Shown here one piece after another: positions 11,809 through 19,060 of a DNA stretch of 32,267 nucleotides. The translations under genes and the position numbers were made by a program. The notes below the pieces were generated by a model. That model saw only the letters and a program-made list of their open reading frames with translations, was not told where the DNA came from and did not search any database. Positions within the stretch are counted from its first letter, which is position 1; each line of letters starts with the position of its first letter. This DNA comes from a virus. The stretch covers positions 1 to 32,267 of the IMG/VR virus record IMGVR_UViG_3300032296_001406. One strand, 5' to 3'.

Positions 11809-12054
11809 TCATTGCTGCACCTTGCGATAGCCATGCTTCCAAAGAAAGCGACCGAGTGCCTCACCCTCAGCATCCACCTTTTCTTCGCTCCACTCCGGCT
11901 GTATGTGGTGAAGATATTCGTGAATGAGAACAATCATGTAACGCATTGGTGGTAACGTTGGATCTATCTCAATAACGTTATCGCAGTACAATCCATCAGC
12001 CTTTTCCCTGCCCAACTTTCGATGGATAACTTTTGGATGTTGCTTGCGTTTCAT
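11809..12054 (-). CDS. Small HExxH metallopeptidase-like protein
   Basis: 81 residues from the ATG at 12054; a more distant ATG at 12120 is in frame but the added residues look non-coding and cover a terminator. The motif LIHEYLHH puts the zinc ligands at His45 and His49 and the catalytic Glu at 46. It is preceded by NVIEIDP and followed by PEWSEEKVDAEGEALGRFLW, where Glu61 or Glu64 may be the third ligand. Small zincin proteins of this layout are known from phages, with unknown targets. It is the last gene of the leftward arm, converging with the early arm. Confidence 0.65.
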   Translation of the reverse strand: MKRKQHPKVIHRKLGREKADGLYCDNVIEIDPTLPPMRYMIVLIHEYLHHIQPEWSEEKVDAEGEALGRFLWKHGYRKVQQ

Positions 12055-12108
12055 GTTTATATTTGCCGCGTTTGTGTACTTGTTAATGTTTTTGTTATTT
12101 GATTGAAG

Positions 12109-12136
12109 AATGCCCTGCAACGGTGGGGCATTTTTC
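12109..12136 (+). terminator. Rho-independent terminator for the rightward arm
   Basis: AATGCCC (12109-12115), a ten-base loop, GGGCATT (12126-12132), then a T-run on the + strand. It would stop rightward transcripts that read past 11782. It also lies between two minus-strand genes, but in that direction no T-run follows. Confidence 0.65.
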
Positions 12137-12138
12137 TT

Positions 12139-13167
12139 TTACCGAATCTTGCCATTCACTATTCGGTAGTTGCTCACTTCAAATTCGCCTGTATCTAACA
12201 CGCGCACATGTGCAAAGCCATGATGGTGTTTGTTGATGGGCATGTAATCAGGATGCAATTCGCACAAACAGGCAACACTCCAGCATGTAGTAATCTTGCC
12301 GTTAATGTTCGGCTCTGTGTGTTCGCTTGCCTGATGGTGGTGTCCACACAATGCACTGTCTTTTGCACGTAGGAATAGACCGCGTGCGATGTTCACCGGG
12401 CTGAATACCGATGCACCAAGCTCATGACCATGTAAAATCGTAAGCTTGCCTGCGTGAATGATTTGCTTATCAGGAATAAAAGTGATATTTAAGTCATCCA
12501 GCTTCATCAATGATTCAAAATTGAACTCATCCATGCCAAGCAAATCAGGTGCATTGCGCATGATATAATGGTCATAGCGCACATCATGGTTGCCACACTT
12601 GTAATAGATAGCAGCATTCGGAAACAGCTTGCGTAATGTTTGCAGAAACTGTCTTGTCATTAAGACTTCATGCCCAAAGTTCCGTTTGCGTGGATCCTTT
12701 TCAAATCGACTGATAGCATAGAAGTCAATAATATCACCATTGAGCAGGATTGTATTCACGTCATTCTCCAAACCATACTTTAATGCCAGCGTTAAAGCTT
12801 GAATGTTGTGATATGGCACGTGAATATCCGACAATAGCAGAATGTTGTTGTGGTTTGTCGGTAGCTTGAAAGGTTTGTAGTTCGCTTCCTGTGATGGCGG
12901 CAGGTCAAGTGGATTCGCTTCTTGTGGAATTAACTCATTAATCATATTGGTAAAGTCACCGATATGATTATCTAACTTCTCTAATTGCGGAGTTGGTTTA
13001 ACCGGTTGAATGTTTCGGTTATCTACCCATCTGCGATAGGTTTTCTCTAACGAATTGACCGTAATATCTAAGCCATACTTCTTTATCAGCTCGCGAACAC
13101 GTGGCAAAAGTGGTCCCGTCCCATCATGTAATTCACGATGTAGCTTTTCGCGGTCTATTGTATGCAT
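12139..13167 (-). CDS. Calcineurin-like metallophosphoesterase with N-terminal helical domain
   Basis: 342 residues. All five signature blocks are present: LLSDIHVPYH with Asp114/His116, NGDIID with Asp145, CGNHDVRYD with Asn193/His194, LHGHE with His246/His248, and CGHHHQ at 274-279. These coordinate the two metal ions of phosphoesterases such as Mre11/SbcD and lambda phosphatase. Residues 1-50 (LHRELHDGTGPLLPRVRELI, KKYGLDITVNSLEKTYRRW) look like a helix-turn-helix segment, so the enzyme may be brought to DNA. It lies downstream of the lysis genes, 5 bases after the preceding stop. Substrate unknown; nuclease or phosphatase are both possible. Confidence 0.85.
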   Translation of the reverse strand: MHTIDREKLHRELHDGTGPLLPRVRELIKKYGLDITVNSLEKTYRRWVDNRNIQPVKPTPQLEKLDNHIGDFTNMINELIPQEANPLDLPPSQEANYKPFKLPTNHNNILLLSDIHVPYHNIQALTLALKYGLENDVNTILLNGDIIDFYAISRFEKDPRKRNFGHEVLMTRQFLQTLRKLFPNAAIYYKCGNHDVRYDHYIMRNAPDLLGMDEFNFESLMKLDDLNITFIPDKQIIHAGKLTILHGHELGASVFSPVNIARGLFLRAKDSALCGHHHQASEHTEPNINGKITTCWSVACLCELHPDYMPINKHHHGFAHVRVLDTGEFEVSNYRIVNGKIR

Positions 13168-13172
13168 AGTAT

Positions 13173-13472
13173 TTACTTATTAGCTTTCAAGTAGCCATTC
13201 AGTTCCGCAAGGTGCGAACTAATCATGGCAATCTGCGTTTGTATCGCATCAATCTTTCCTTCCAACTTATCATTCTTACTATTCAATTCAGTCTTCTGCT
13301 CTTTCAGCGCATTGTTAATCATTTCAATTTCTCTTTTATGGTAGGTGTCTATTCCGCGCACTTGCCCGGCTAACTTATCCACGCTGCGCTTTAATGCAAA
13401 ATATAACGATGCAAGTGATATAGCTGCACCGAGAATTGTAATAACATCACGTAATTCAAAAGCCATGTTCAT
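13173..13472 (-). CDS. Membrane-anchored coiled-coil protein (lysis module)
   Basis: 99 residues: a transmembrane segment near 11-27 (ITILGAAISLASLYFAL), followed by a basic stretch and a long heptad-like helix (NNALKEQKTELNSKNDKLEG, KIDAIQTQIAMISSHLAEL). The layout resembles XhlA-like or holin-accessory proteins, anchored in the inner membrane. It starts in an ATGA overlap with the preceding spanin-like gene, which supports co-expression. The exact role cannot be told: a second holin, an antiholin or a spanin partner are all possible. Confidence 0.6.
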   Translation of the reverse strand: MNMAFELRDVITILGAAISLASLYFALKRSVDKLAGQVRGIDTYHKREIEMINNALKEQKTELNSKNDKLEGKIDAIQTQIAMISSHLAELNGYLKANK

Positions 13473-13909
13473 AGGATTGCAAAATATATAGTAGAAAAAG
13501 CCAGTCCTGTGATACCGAGTGTCAGTGCTGTGTTAGTAATTATTAACCGCCTGTTCTTCTTTTTTAATTCGCCTATTTCATTGTCTTTTTCAACCGCAAT
13601 AGCCTTTTCAATGCTCTGTTTATTCTTGTAGATTTCGGCTAATGTTTCATAACTCGTTGCCTGAATGCCTGTTATCTTCGCGTAATAGGTAACCTTCAAC
13701 CGTTCCATTTGATACAGCGAATCAATCTGCATTGCCGTATCATACCAATATAGCATGCTATTGAAGTTGAGATTGAAAAGCTGCCTGTCGTAGGTTGTAA
13801 GTTCGGGTATAAAATCCTGCTTTGAGTAAGCTGTCCGATTTTTTGATGGTTGAGCGAAACTTGACATCGTTATCAGTAGCAGAAGCAGAAAGGATATTGT
13901 ATGTTTCAT
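13469..13909 (-). CDS. Spanin-like secreted protein, nested with the preceding gene
   Basis: 146 residues from the ATG at 13909, chosen because it gives a clean signal peptide (MKHTISFLLLLLITMSSFAQ, cut before Gln). Upstream ATGs (13924 and beyond) would bury it. A helical middle follows (MQIDSLYQMERLKVTYYAKI, then a heptad-like stretch to KKKNRR) and a C-terminal hydrophobic segment (about 120-146). There is no lipobox cysteine, so it is not a classic outer-membrane lipoprotein spanin. It overlaps the membrane coiled-coil gene upstream by 152 bases, as Rz/Rz1 pairs do. I recognise this type from lysis regions of Bacteroidota phages. Confidence 0.65.
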   Translation of the reverse strand: MKHTISFLLLLLITMSSFAQPSKNRTAYSKQDFIPELTTYDRQLFNLNFNSMLYWYDTAMQIDSLYQMERLKVTYYAKITGIQATSYETLAEIYKNKQSIEKAIAVEKDNEIGELKKKNRRLIITNTALTLGITGLAFSTIYFAIL

Positions 13910-14168
13910 TGCGATAGATTTCATTGGTGATTTGTTGCTTTGTGATAATGGTATCTTGTTCGACCTGTAGCGAATCAATTTTTAAGAATAGACTATCTGT
14001 TTTTGCGTTATTGGTTTCAATGATTTGATAGAGCGAATCATTGATATCCTGTAACCTTTTTATAGCAGGATTTGTTACGGGCTTATTGCATGAACGCACG
14101 CTGAATACTATGACCAGCGCGGCAATCGCAACACCCAATCCGATTAAGAGCTTTGTCTTTTTCCCCAT
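13758..14168 (-). CDS. Inner-membrane spanin-like protein
   Basis: 136 residues. The N-terminus is a membrane anchor (LLIGLGVAIAALVIVFSV at 7-24) followed by a periplasmic coiled coil (IKRLQDINDSLYQIIETNN, SLFLKIDSLQVEQDTI). This is the layout of an i-spanin such as lambda Rz. It overlaps the endolysin gene by 25 bases upstream and the secreted spanin-like gene by 152 bases downstream. Together the two could span the periplasm and fuse the membranes at the last lysis step (inference from layout only). Confidence 0.65.
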   Translation of the reverse strand: MGKKTKLLIGLGVAIAALVIVFSVRSCNKPVTNPAIKRLQDINDSLYQIIETNNAKTDSLFLKIDSLQVEQDTIITKQQITNEIYRNETYNILSASATDNDVKFRSTIKKSDSLLKAGFYTRTYNLRQAAFQSQLQ

Positions 14169-14725
14169 CGCGTAATGTGTAAGTTTTTGGTTAGTGGTCT
14201 AATCTTGTAATACACTCCATCGCGTGAACGTGAATCACGCATGCCTTGATCATTAGTGTTGCCTTCAATGGTGCGCACTGAATACTTGCCTACCCTGTCC
14301 ACGATGCCAGTGTGACCAATGCCTTTGTAACGTTGTTTGCGGAAGCTTGGATAACTCAAAGTCATTATAAGCACATCATCATCACTAAACGTTTTTACAA
14401 ATTTGCCATCGGTAAATATCACATCGCGCTTGTTGTAGGCAGTCGGTGACCAACCTGTGATGGTATTAGGTATACCGCACTCGTTAAGCATAGCCATGAC
14501 AAAGAAACTACACCATGCGTAACCGGGCAACCAACCCTCCTGCTTCATCAATACCTGCAATGCAGCATCATTGAAACCTTTATTGTTACCGCCACGCTCT
14601 TTTACACCGACGAATGATGCAGCTGTAGTCCTTACGCAGTAGCCGTCATCAGCATGCGTAAAATAAACAGGAATGCAGCAAAGTAAAACGCATATAAGAG
14701 CAGGTACAAGACAACCTTTTGCCAT
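14144..14725 (-). CDS. Endolysin, CHAP/NlpC-P60-type peptidase
   Basis: 193 residues. Residues 5-22 are strongly hydrophobic (LVPALICVLLCCIPVYFTHA), a signal peptide or signal-anchor. The catalytic part has GYAWCSFFVMAM with Cys72, GIGHTGIVDRVG with His138 and RTIEGNTND with Glu154/Asn156. This is the Cys-His-acid/Asn arrangement of CHAP-type amidases or endopeptidases, acting on cell-wall peptidoglycan. The N-terminal segment means export by the host Sec system is likely, with the holin setting timing. The first 94 bases overlap the end of the holin gene, and its end overlaps the i-spanin gene. Confidence 0.8.
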   Translation of the reverse strand: MAKGCLVPALICVLLCCIPVYFTHADDGYCVRTTAASFVGVKERGGNNKGFNDAALQVLMKQEGWLPGYAWCSFFVMAMLNECGIPNTITGWSPTAYNKRDVIFTDGKFVKTFSDDDVLIMTLSYPSFRKQRYKGIGHTGIVDRVGKYSVRTIEGNTNDQGMRDSRSRDGVYYKIRPLTKNLHITRWGKRQSS

Positions 14726-15051
14726 GTGGTGAGATAGGTGTTTAGTTCATACTTAATTTCTTTGCTATACACTTCGCGCTGTAATGCCCGAAAATTGAAA
14801 CGAATTCCCAAAAACGTAATGAAGTTAGCAAACACCATGATGAGTGAAGCCAGCACGATGTATTGCACGTATTCGGTAGATATAAGCGCATCGCCAAAAT
14901 ATTCGCTGCTCAATGCACCTGCAATCAAGAACACTGCAAACGCAATCGGTATAGACCACAAGCCATCGAACAACTGAAGATTGTACCGGATGAACTTGTA
15001 AGTAATACTTGACGGTTCACTTTTTGGTTTTGTCTGCTTCTTTGTTGACAT
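14632..15051 (-). CDS. Holin candidate (three membrane segments)
   Basis: 139 residues with a polar, basic start and three predicted membrane segments: about 32-49 (WSIPIAFAVFLIAGALSS), 62-84 (VQYIVLASLIMVFANFITFL) and 112-133 (VVLYLLLYAFYFAAFLFI). It lies directly before the endolysin in the transcription direction, so a pore-forming holin is the natural call. Its 3' end overlaps the signal-peptide region of the endolysin by 94 bases. It overlaps the preceding 39-residue frame by 35 bases. No family recognised by sequence. Confidence 0.6.
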   Translation of the reverse strand: MSTKKQTKPKSEPSSITYKFIRYNLQLFDGLWSIPIAFAVFLIAGALSSEYFGDALISTEYVQYIVLASLIMVFANFITFLGIRFNFRALQREVYSKEIKYELNTYLTTWQKVVLYLLLYAFYFAAFLFILRMLMTATA

Positions 15052-15136
15052 TGCTTCTTAATTTAAGTGACAGTTCACGCTCATACTTGCGCAAACGTTC
15101 AGTGTAATCTTGTTTCAGTGTCTTCTTTTCACTCAT
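15017..15136 (-). CDS. Small basic protein between connector and holin
   Basis: A 39-residue frame: MSEKKTLKQDYTERLRKYER, then ELSLKLRSNVNKEADKTKK. Highly charged and helical. The start overlaps the connector stop as ATGA (15133-15136), and the frame overlaps the holin start by 35 bases, so it appears to bridge the two genes. It may be a real small protein or serve mainly to couple holin translation to the connector. Confidence 0.6.
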   Translation of the reverse strand: MSEKKTLKQDYTERLRKYERELSLKLRSNVNKEADKTKK

Positions 15137-15702
15137 GGTATGCGGTTAATGATATTTCGTGAGTAGGTAGGGCGATAACTGGTCGATGTGTTGCCCGATG
15201 AAAACTGATAGTTTAGCGTGTTGGTTACATCAGTTCGTGGTGAACGGTCAGGCCACTGCGCTGTGCTGTATTCAGGGAACAAACTTGAATTCGCACACAA
15301 GTAATCAACGAGCAAAGTCGTGTAATGCTCCGCGTTTTGACGTGCGCGGTCTATCATATCCTTCATGACCAAGTCCGAAACAGGTACAGTATCTTCGCTT
15401 TGACGTTGAACCAGCGTGCCATTGTCCATTCGATAGCAAAGATTCGGAGTTACATCCACCATAACCCACCAAAGCAGCATCTTTTGGATGTAATCTTCAA
15501 GCAATGTTTCGTAGTTACCGCTTATTGTGCCTGCAGCAACATCAGCTTTAATCTTATTCAACAAGTCAGTTCCCAAAAAGGGAAGTAGCCATTTGTCCTG
15601 TGCCAAATAGATAGATGGATATAGAAGATTTGGATCAACACTACCGTTTATAGTAGTGTACTTCTTGACGTAGTTTTCGGATATTAGTAATACTTCAGCC
15701 AT
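15133..15702 (-). CDS. Head-tail connector / head completion protein (DUF6712-like)
   Basis: 189 residues. It begins VLLISENYVKKYTTINGSVD, then LLYPSIYLAQDKWLLPFLGT, a start typical of the Bacteroidota-phage connector family I recall as DUF6712; the rest is helical with a proline/serine-rich tail. Such proteins sit under the portal as adaptor or stopper. It follows the portal gene by 8 bases, the right place for a connector. Confidence 0.7.
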   Translation of the reverse strand: MAEVLLISENYVKKYTTINGSVDPNLLYPSIYLAQDKWLLPFLGTDLLNKIKADVAAGTISGNYETLLEDYIQKMLLWWVMVDVTPNLCYRMDNGTLVQRQSEDTVPVSDLVMKDMIDRARQNAEHYTTLLVDYLCANSSLFPEYSTAQWPDRSPRTDVTNTLNYQFSSGNTSTSYRPTYSRNIINRIP

Positions 15703-15710
15703 AGTTTTAT

Positions 15711-17981
15711 TTATTTATCTCCGTATATAGGATTGGTTGGAAGGAAGCCATTGTTATCTTGGTCAATAGGCAATTTTGCTACACGTCTATCATTACGCAC
15801 TTTATAGCCCATGCGTTCAGCCAAGCTTACTGCGATACGCTGCGCATCAGGATCATTAGGGTTAATCTTTGCGCCACTTGCATCTACATACACGCGCTTT
15901 TCCCAAAAGTGTTTGCAGTTTCCACCGCCTTTATAGAACCAAATGTCGTATAAATCAATGCCATTTGGTCCCCATCCGGGATTTACAGGAATAAACTCCA
16001 TTGCTTGAATATCTTCCATGCGGTATAGCTTACCTGCTTCAAGCATCTTACGACAGAATGGGCGCATATTATCATGCCTAAAGTCACCTGCATAAACGTA
16101 ACGCGTAATAAAGTATTTGCCATCGATAATAGCATCTTGCTCACTCTTTGCACCCGGTCTTGCCGCACCTGTGCGCACTGCAAATGCGTGTTCGATTTCA
16201 TCATCTGCATTGTAGGCATCAATTAGAATCATATCGGCTGTTGCATCTTCACCTAATTCGATTAATGCTTCAGCTACGTGTAGATCTTGCAGTTCTTCTT
16301 TGCTCACACGTTCAACAATGCGTTGTGCCCAACCTTGCCCAGCATCACCGCCCCAAAGCTGCCACGCTATGCGACCTGCAGTAGGGAATCCTTCTTCGCC
16401 TTGATTCCAACCGCTTGCCTGCTTATCTACTTCGTGTCTTGAAAAGTAGCTATACATTCTTTTGACAGTATCAAGTGATAGATTGCGTTTGTTGCTAATA
16501 TCACGTGCACGTGCCACACCTACTTCAGTACCACCGCGACCGTATTCTTCGCGCCACTTCAAACCAAGTTCAGCTTCAGCAGCCATTTCATCCGTTGGCT
16601 GATAGCTTTCTTCAGCAGCATCTACTTTTTTTTTTAATTCAACACTTGATTGAATCACTTCGGTAGGTTGCAATGTACCGGGTAAAACATCCGCGAAGAT
16701 TGCATCGATAGTAGTAGGTGGCAACGTTGGGAATGCAGCTTGTACGATTGCCTTTGCGCTGCTCACAGGAACAGCACCCGCAGCACTTTGCATCACAATA
16801 TCAATAAGCGAACTAATTTGCGCACCATTTAAAGCTGTAGCAGCCACATCGGTAGTAGTTCCACCTGTTGTATCAACTACTACTTCTGCCTGCTCAACAG
16901 CAAGTGGTGTGTTCGGCACAATCTCAAAGGTTACACCCGGAAGTTGATTGCCCAATAGTTCTTCAATGCTATGGTTAATCATTGCCTGATATGGCTCTAC
17001 AACTTGCTTGTTAAATATCTCAAGCCCTGTTGCCATTTCATCTTTGTTGCTTCCGAATCCTGTGTTCTCACGAATACCGAATAGCAATGGTGTAGTTACA
17101 CGATGCGCTGTGATAATCTTCTGCTGTGCAGTATCATTCATTAACTGATATTGCTTATCTGCATCATTAACCGGAAATGGAGTGATTTCGGTCTTAGGTT
17201 GATCACGTTCGTTGAAGAACATAACCACCTTGCCAGCGTTACGCGCACCGCTCATTTTGTTTTCCCAATCCAACATCATTTGCTGCTTCTGTTCAGGTGT
17301 TGCCTGTCCATTGTAGAAGTTAATGATAGTCGAAGGGAAAAGACCGTTTGATATTTGGTTGATATGGAAGATTGAAATCTGCTTATCTAATTCGATGTAA
17401 TTAATCGCACTCCAATAGTCTGGGCGTGGATATGAATCGCTACCTGTATACGTAAAGCACCAATAGATTTGACGTGGTTCTTGTTCGCGTGTTAGGTAGT
17501 TGTATTTAGGTATAAACTCAGGTGTGTTTTTCTTCTTACGAATGTTTGACCAATCGTAGCTGTGGAAAATACCTATCTCACTTTCATCTTCTTGATTCAC
17601 CGCAATGCGGCATTCTTCGAATGGTATAGCATTAAGCTTTGATATGACAGTTCTGTCATTGCTCCAAATGACTTCGATAAAGAAACCGCCAAACAACTTC
17701 AAATCCTTTGCGCATGCATAGGTCAAAGTATCAATATTGAGCGCATCTAATTCGGCTTGGTATTGCTCCGATTGAATGCCCTTTCCTGCTATCATATCAC
17801 CAATAGCCACAACGAGTGAACCATGCACTGGTGATTCGTGCGATAGGTCACGTAGGTATTGCGGAAAATCGTTTTGATCTCCGTAATTCACCCAGCCTTT
17901 ACGGTCTACTTTTTCTGCATCGCTCTTTGCTACGTATTCACTAAGCTTCAGCGAAACTATATTTGATTCGTTATGGTTCAT
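15711..17981 (-). CDS. Portal protein with two extra C-terminal modules
   Basis: 756 residues. Residues 1-370 match the phage portal style: helical wing, GGFFIEVIW, and IITAHRVTTPLLFGIRENTG, then EMATGLEIFNKQVVEPYQ near 316-333. A Ser/Thr/Ala-rich stretch (375-460) leads to a second module with GRGGTEVGVARARDISNKRN (481-500), MYSYFSRHEVDK and GRIAWQLWGGDAGQGWA (537-552). The last 150 residues contain MRPFCRKMLEAGKLYRMEDI and YKGGGNCKHFWEKR, a Cys/His pattern seen in phage minor head proteins. Portals are usually 400-550 residues, so this is a portal fused to head-associated modules. It forms the DNA gate at one capsid vertex. The start overlaps the preceding gene by 11 bases. Confidence 0.85.
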   Translation of the reverse strand: MNHNESNIVSLKLSEYVAKSDAEKVDRKGWVNYGDQNDFPQYLRDLSHESPVHGSLVVAIGDMIAGKGIQSEQYQAELDALNIDTLTYACAKDLKLFGGFFIEVIWSNDRTVISKLNAIPFEECRIAVNQEDESEIGIFHSYDWSNIRKKKNTPEFIPKYNYLTREQEPRQIYWCFTYTGSDSYPRPDYWSAINYIELDKQISIFHINQISNGLFPSTIINFYNGQATPEQKQQMMLDWENKMSGARNAGKVVMFFNERDQPKTEITPFPVNDADKQYQLMNDTAQQKIITAHRVTTPLLFGIRENTGFGSNKDEMATGLEIFNKQVVEPYQAMINHSIEELLGNQLPGVTFEIVPNTPLAVEQAEVVVDTTGGTTTDVAATALNGAQISSLIDIVMQSAAGAVPVSSAKAIVQAAFPTLPPTTIDAIFADVLPGTLQPTEVIQSSVELKKKVDAAEESYQPTDEMAAEAELGLKWREEYGRGGTEVGVARARDISNKRNLSLDTVKRMYSYFSRHEVDKQASGWNQGEEGFPTAGRIAWQLWGGDAGQGWAQRIVERVSKEELQDLHVAEALIELGEDATADMILIDAYNADDEIEHAFAVRTGAARPGAKSEQDAIIDGKYFITRYVYAGDFRHDNMRPFCRKMLEAGKLYRMEDIQAMEFIPVNPGWGPNGIDLYDIWFYKGGGNCKHFWEKRVYVDASGAKINPNDPDAQRIAVSLAERMGYKVRNDRRVAKLPIDQDNNGFLPTNPIYGDK

Positions 17982-18360
17982 AGATTATATCGTTTGGAAT
18001 CGTGATAGAAGGAACATCAAAGAACTGCTGTGAGTTCGTCAATACAGCATAACCACGTCTAAGCAAACCTACCACTGATGCGTTATTTGGATTTACGTTC
18101 ACTGCTGAATTTTGACCATAGACATCGTATCGATACCTACCGGGCAAAGTTAGTTTATCTGTTGTAATTAATAATTCAGTGATGCGCACATTTTCGTTTA
18201 CTATGGTAGCAACTTGTGCAAGCTTATCACCTGTAGTGCTATTTTCTTCGTGTGTAAGGATGAACAAATAATGCGTGAAAGGTGTACTGAAATACTGCCT
18301 TGTTTCATCTAATGAAATATAGACAGTCTGTTGAATTGTATCGGTTTGTAGATATATCAT
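17971..18360 (-). CDS. Hypothetical structural protein before portal
   Basis: 129 residues: TDTIQQTVYISLDETRQYFS, then THYLFILTHEENS and PGRYRYDVYGQNSA. All-beta, ending in a short acidic tail. The pattern 'YLFxLxxxxS....TxxVxxxxxNxRxxxFxI' is common to small tail or baseplate-related proteins of Bacteroidota phages, but I cannot assign a role. It lies between the probable major tail protein (with a terminator between) and the portal, whose start it overlaps by 11 bases. Confidence 0.6.
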   Translation of the reverse strand: MIYLQTDTIQQTVYISLDETRQYFSTPFTHYLFILTHEENSTTGDKLAQVATIVNENVRITELLITTDKLTLPGRYRYDVYGQNSAVNVNPNNASVVGLLRRGYAVLTNSQQFFDVPSITIPNDIIYEP

Positions 18361-18375
18361 TTTATTCTTTAATTA

Positions 18376-18410
18376 AAAAGGGCAAGTCAAAGATAACCTG
18401 CCCTTTTCTT
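18376..18410. terminator. Two-way hairpin terminator after the major tail gene
   Basis: The stem AAAAGGGCA with TGCCCTTTT is extended by GT/AC across a mismatch; A-rich and T-rich flanks give a U-tract in both directions. On the minus strand it follows the gene at 18447-19001 and would limit read-through into the portal genes, so capsid and tail-tube messages can be made in excess. Confidence 0.65.
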
Positions 18411-18446
18411 CAATACAACAAGACACACAGAACGGAAAACAAATTC

Positions 18447-19001
18447 TTAGTAAGCAGGCAATACTTCAACTCCAGAGAAGTTGTCGAAAGGCACTGTTGT
18501 GTATGGTTCAAGATGTACAGCTGGAGTAAGTTCTTCAGCAATCAAAGTCACTTGGTATCCCATCAAATCTGCTTTTTGCTGTCCTGATTGAACAGTACCA
18601 GCAGTAAGTTGTGCTCCTTCGCCAGCACCAACGAGAAGTATTTGATCGTCATTAGTGCGAACAAACACAATCATTTTAGCTTTAGCAACGTTCAAGAATT
18701 CATTACGCATTTCCTGATTCAACTTACCGAAAGTCCATCCAACTTCTTGTGAGAAAAACAGCGTACCTGTTTCCAAATTCTTTTGCACCGTTTCAACGTA
18801 TGAACCTGAATTACGGAATGGAACATAACGATAAATCTTGATTGAACCTGCAGTGCCGGGCAATCCATCAACTTCGCCATCAGGACCACCGTAAGTGATG
18901 CCTGTTTCGAAGTCTTCGTAGTTAGCAATAAGCACTTCTTTAACACCACCGATACCTTCAAGACATCCAAGTGTAAAGCCGGTAGTTAATTCACAAGCCA
19001 T
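18447..19001 (-). CDS. Probable major tail (tube) protein
   Basis: 184 residues. It starts MACELTTGFTLGCLEGIGGV, then VLIANYEDF, IYRYVPFRNSGSYVETVQ, NLETGTLFFSQEVGWTFGKL, FLNVAKAKMIVFVRTNDDQI, LLVGAGEGAQLTAGTVQSGQ, DLMGYQVTLIAEELTPAVHL. I recognise this run ('GTxFFxQ...LxKL...VLVxDNxxxxxxLLGxxxGxxxxxG') from an abundant structural protein of Bacteroidota phages; tail-tube protein is the best fit. It is flanked by hairpin terminators on both sides, consistent with a separately tuned, highly expressed gene next to the major capsid gene. Confidence 0.65.
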   Translation of the reverse strand: MACELTTGFTLGCLEGIGGVKEVLIANYEDFETGITYGGPDGEVDGLPGTAGSIKIYRYVPFRNSGSYVETVQKNLETGTLFFSQEVGWTFGKLNQEMRNEFLNVAKAKMIVFVRTNDDQILLVGAGEGAQLTAGTVQSGQQKADLMGYQVTLIAEELTPAVHLEPYTTVPFDNFSGVEVLPAY

Positions 19002-19025
19002 ATTATTATTTTTTTAATTGGTTAA

Positions 19026-19050
19026 AAGGGGGCTGTTACACCCCCTTATT
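19026..19050 (-). terminator. Hairpin terminator after the major capsid gene
   Basis: AAGGGGG (19026-19032), an eight-base loop, CCCCCTT (19041-19047). Read on the minus strand, the C-rich arm is followed by TTTT, a short U-tract. It lies 13 bases beyond the capsid stop and probably lowers transcription into the next gene. Confidence 0.65.
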
Positions 19051-19060
19051 GATTTATTGA

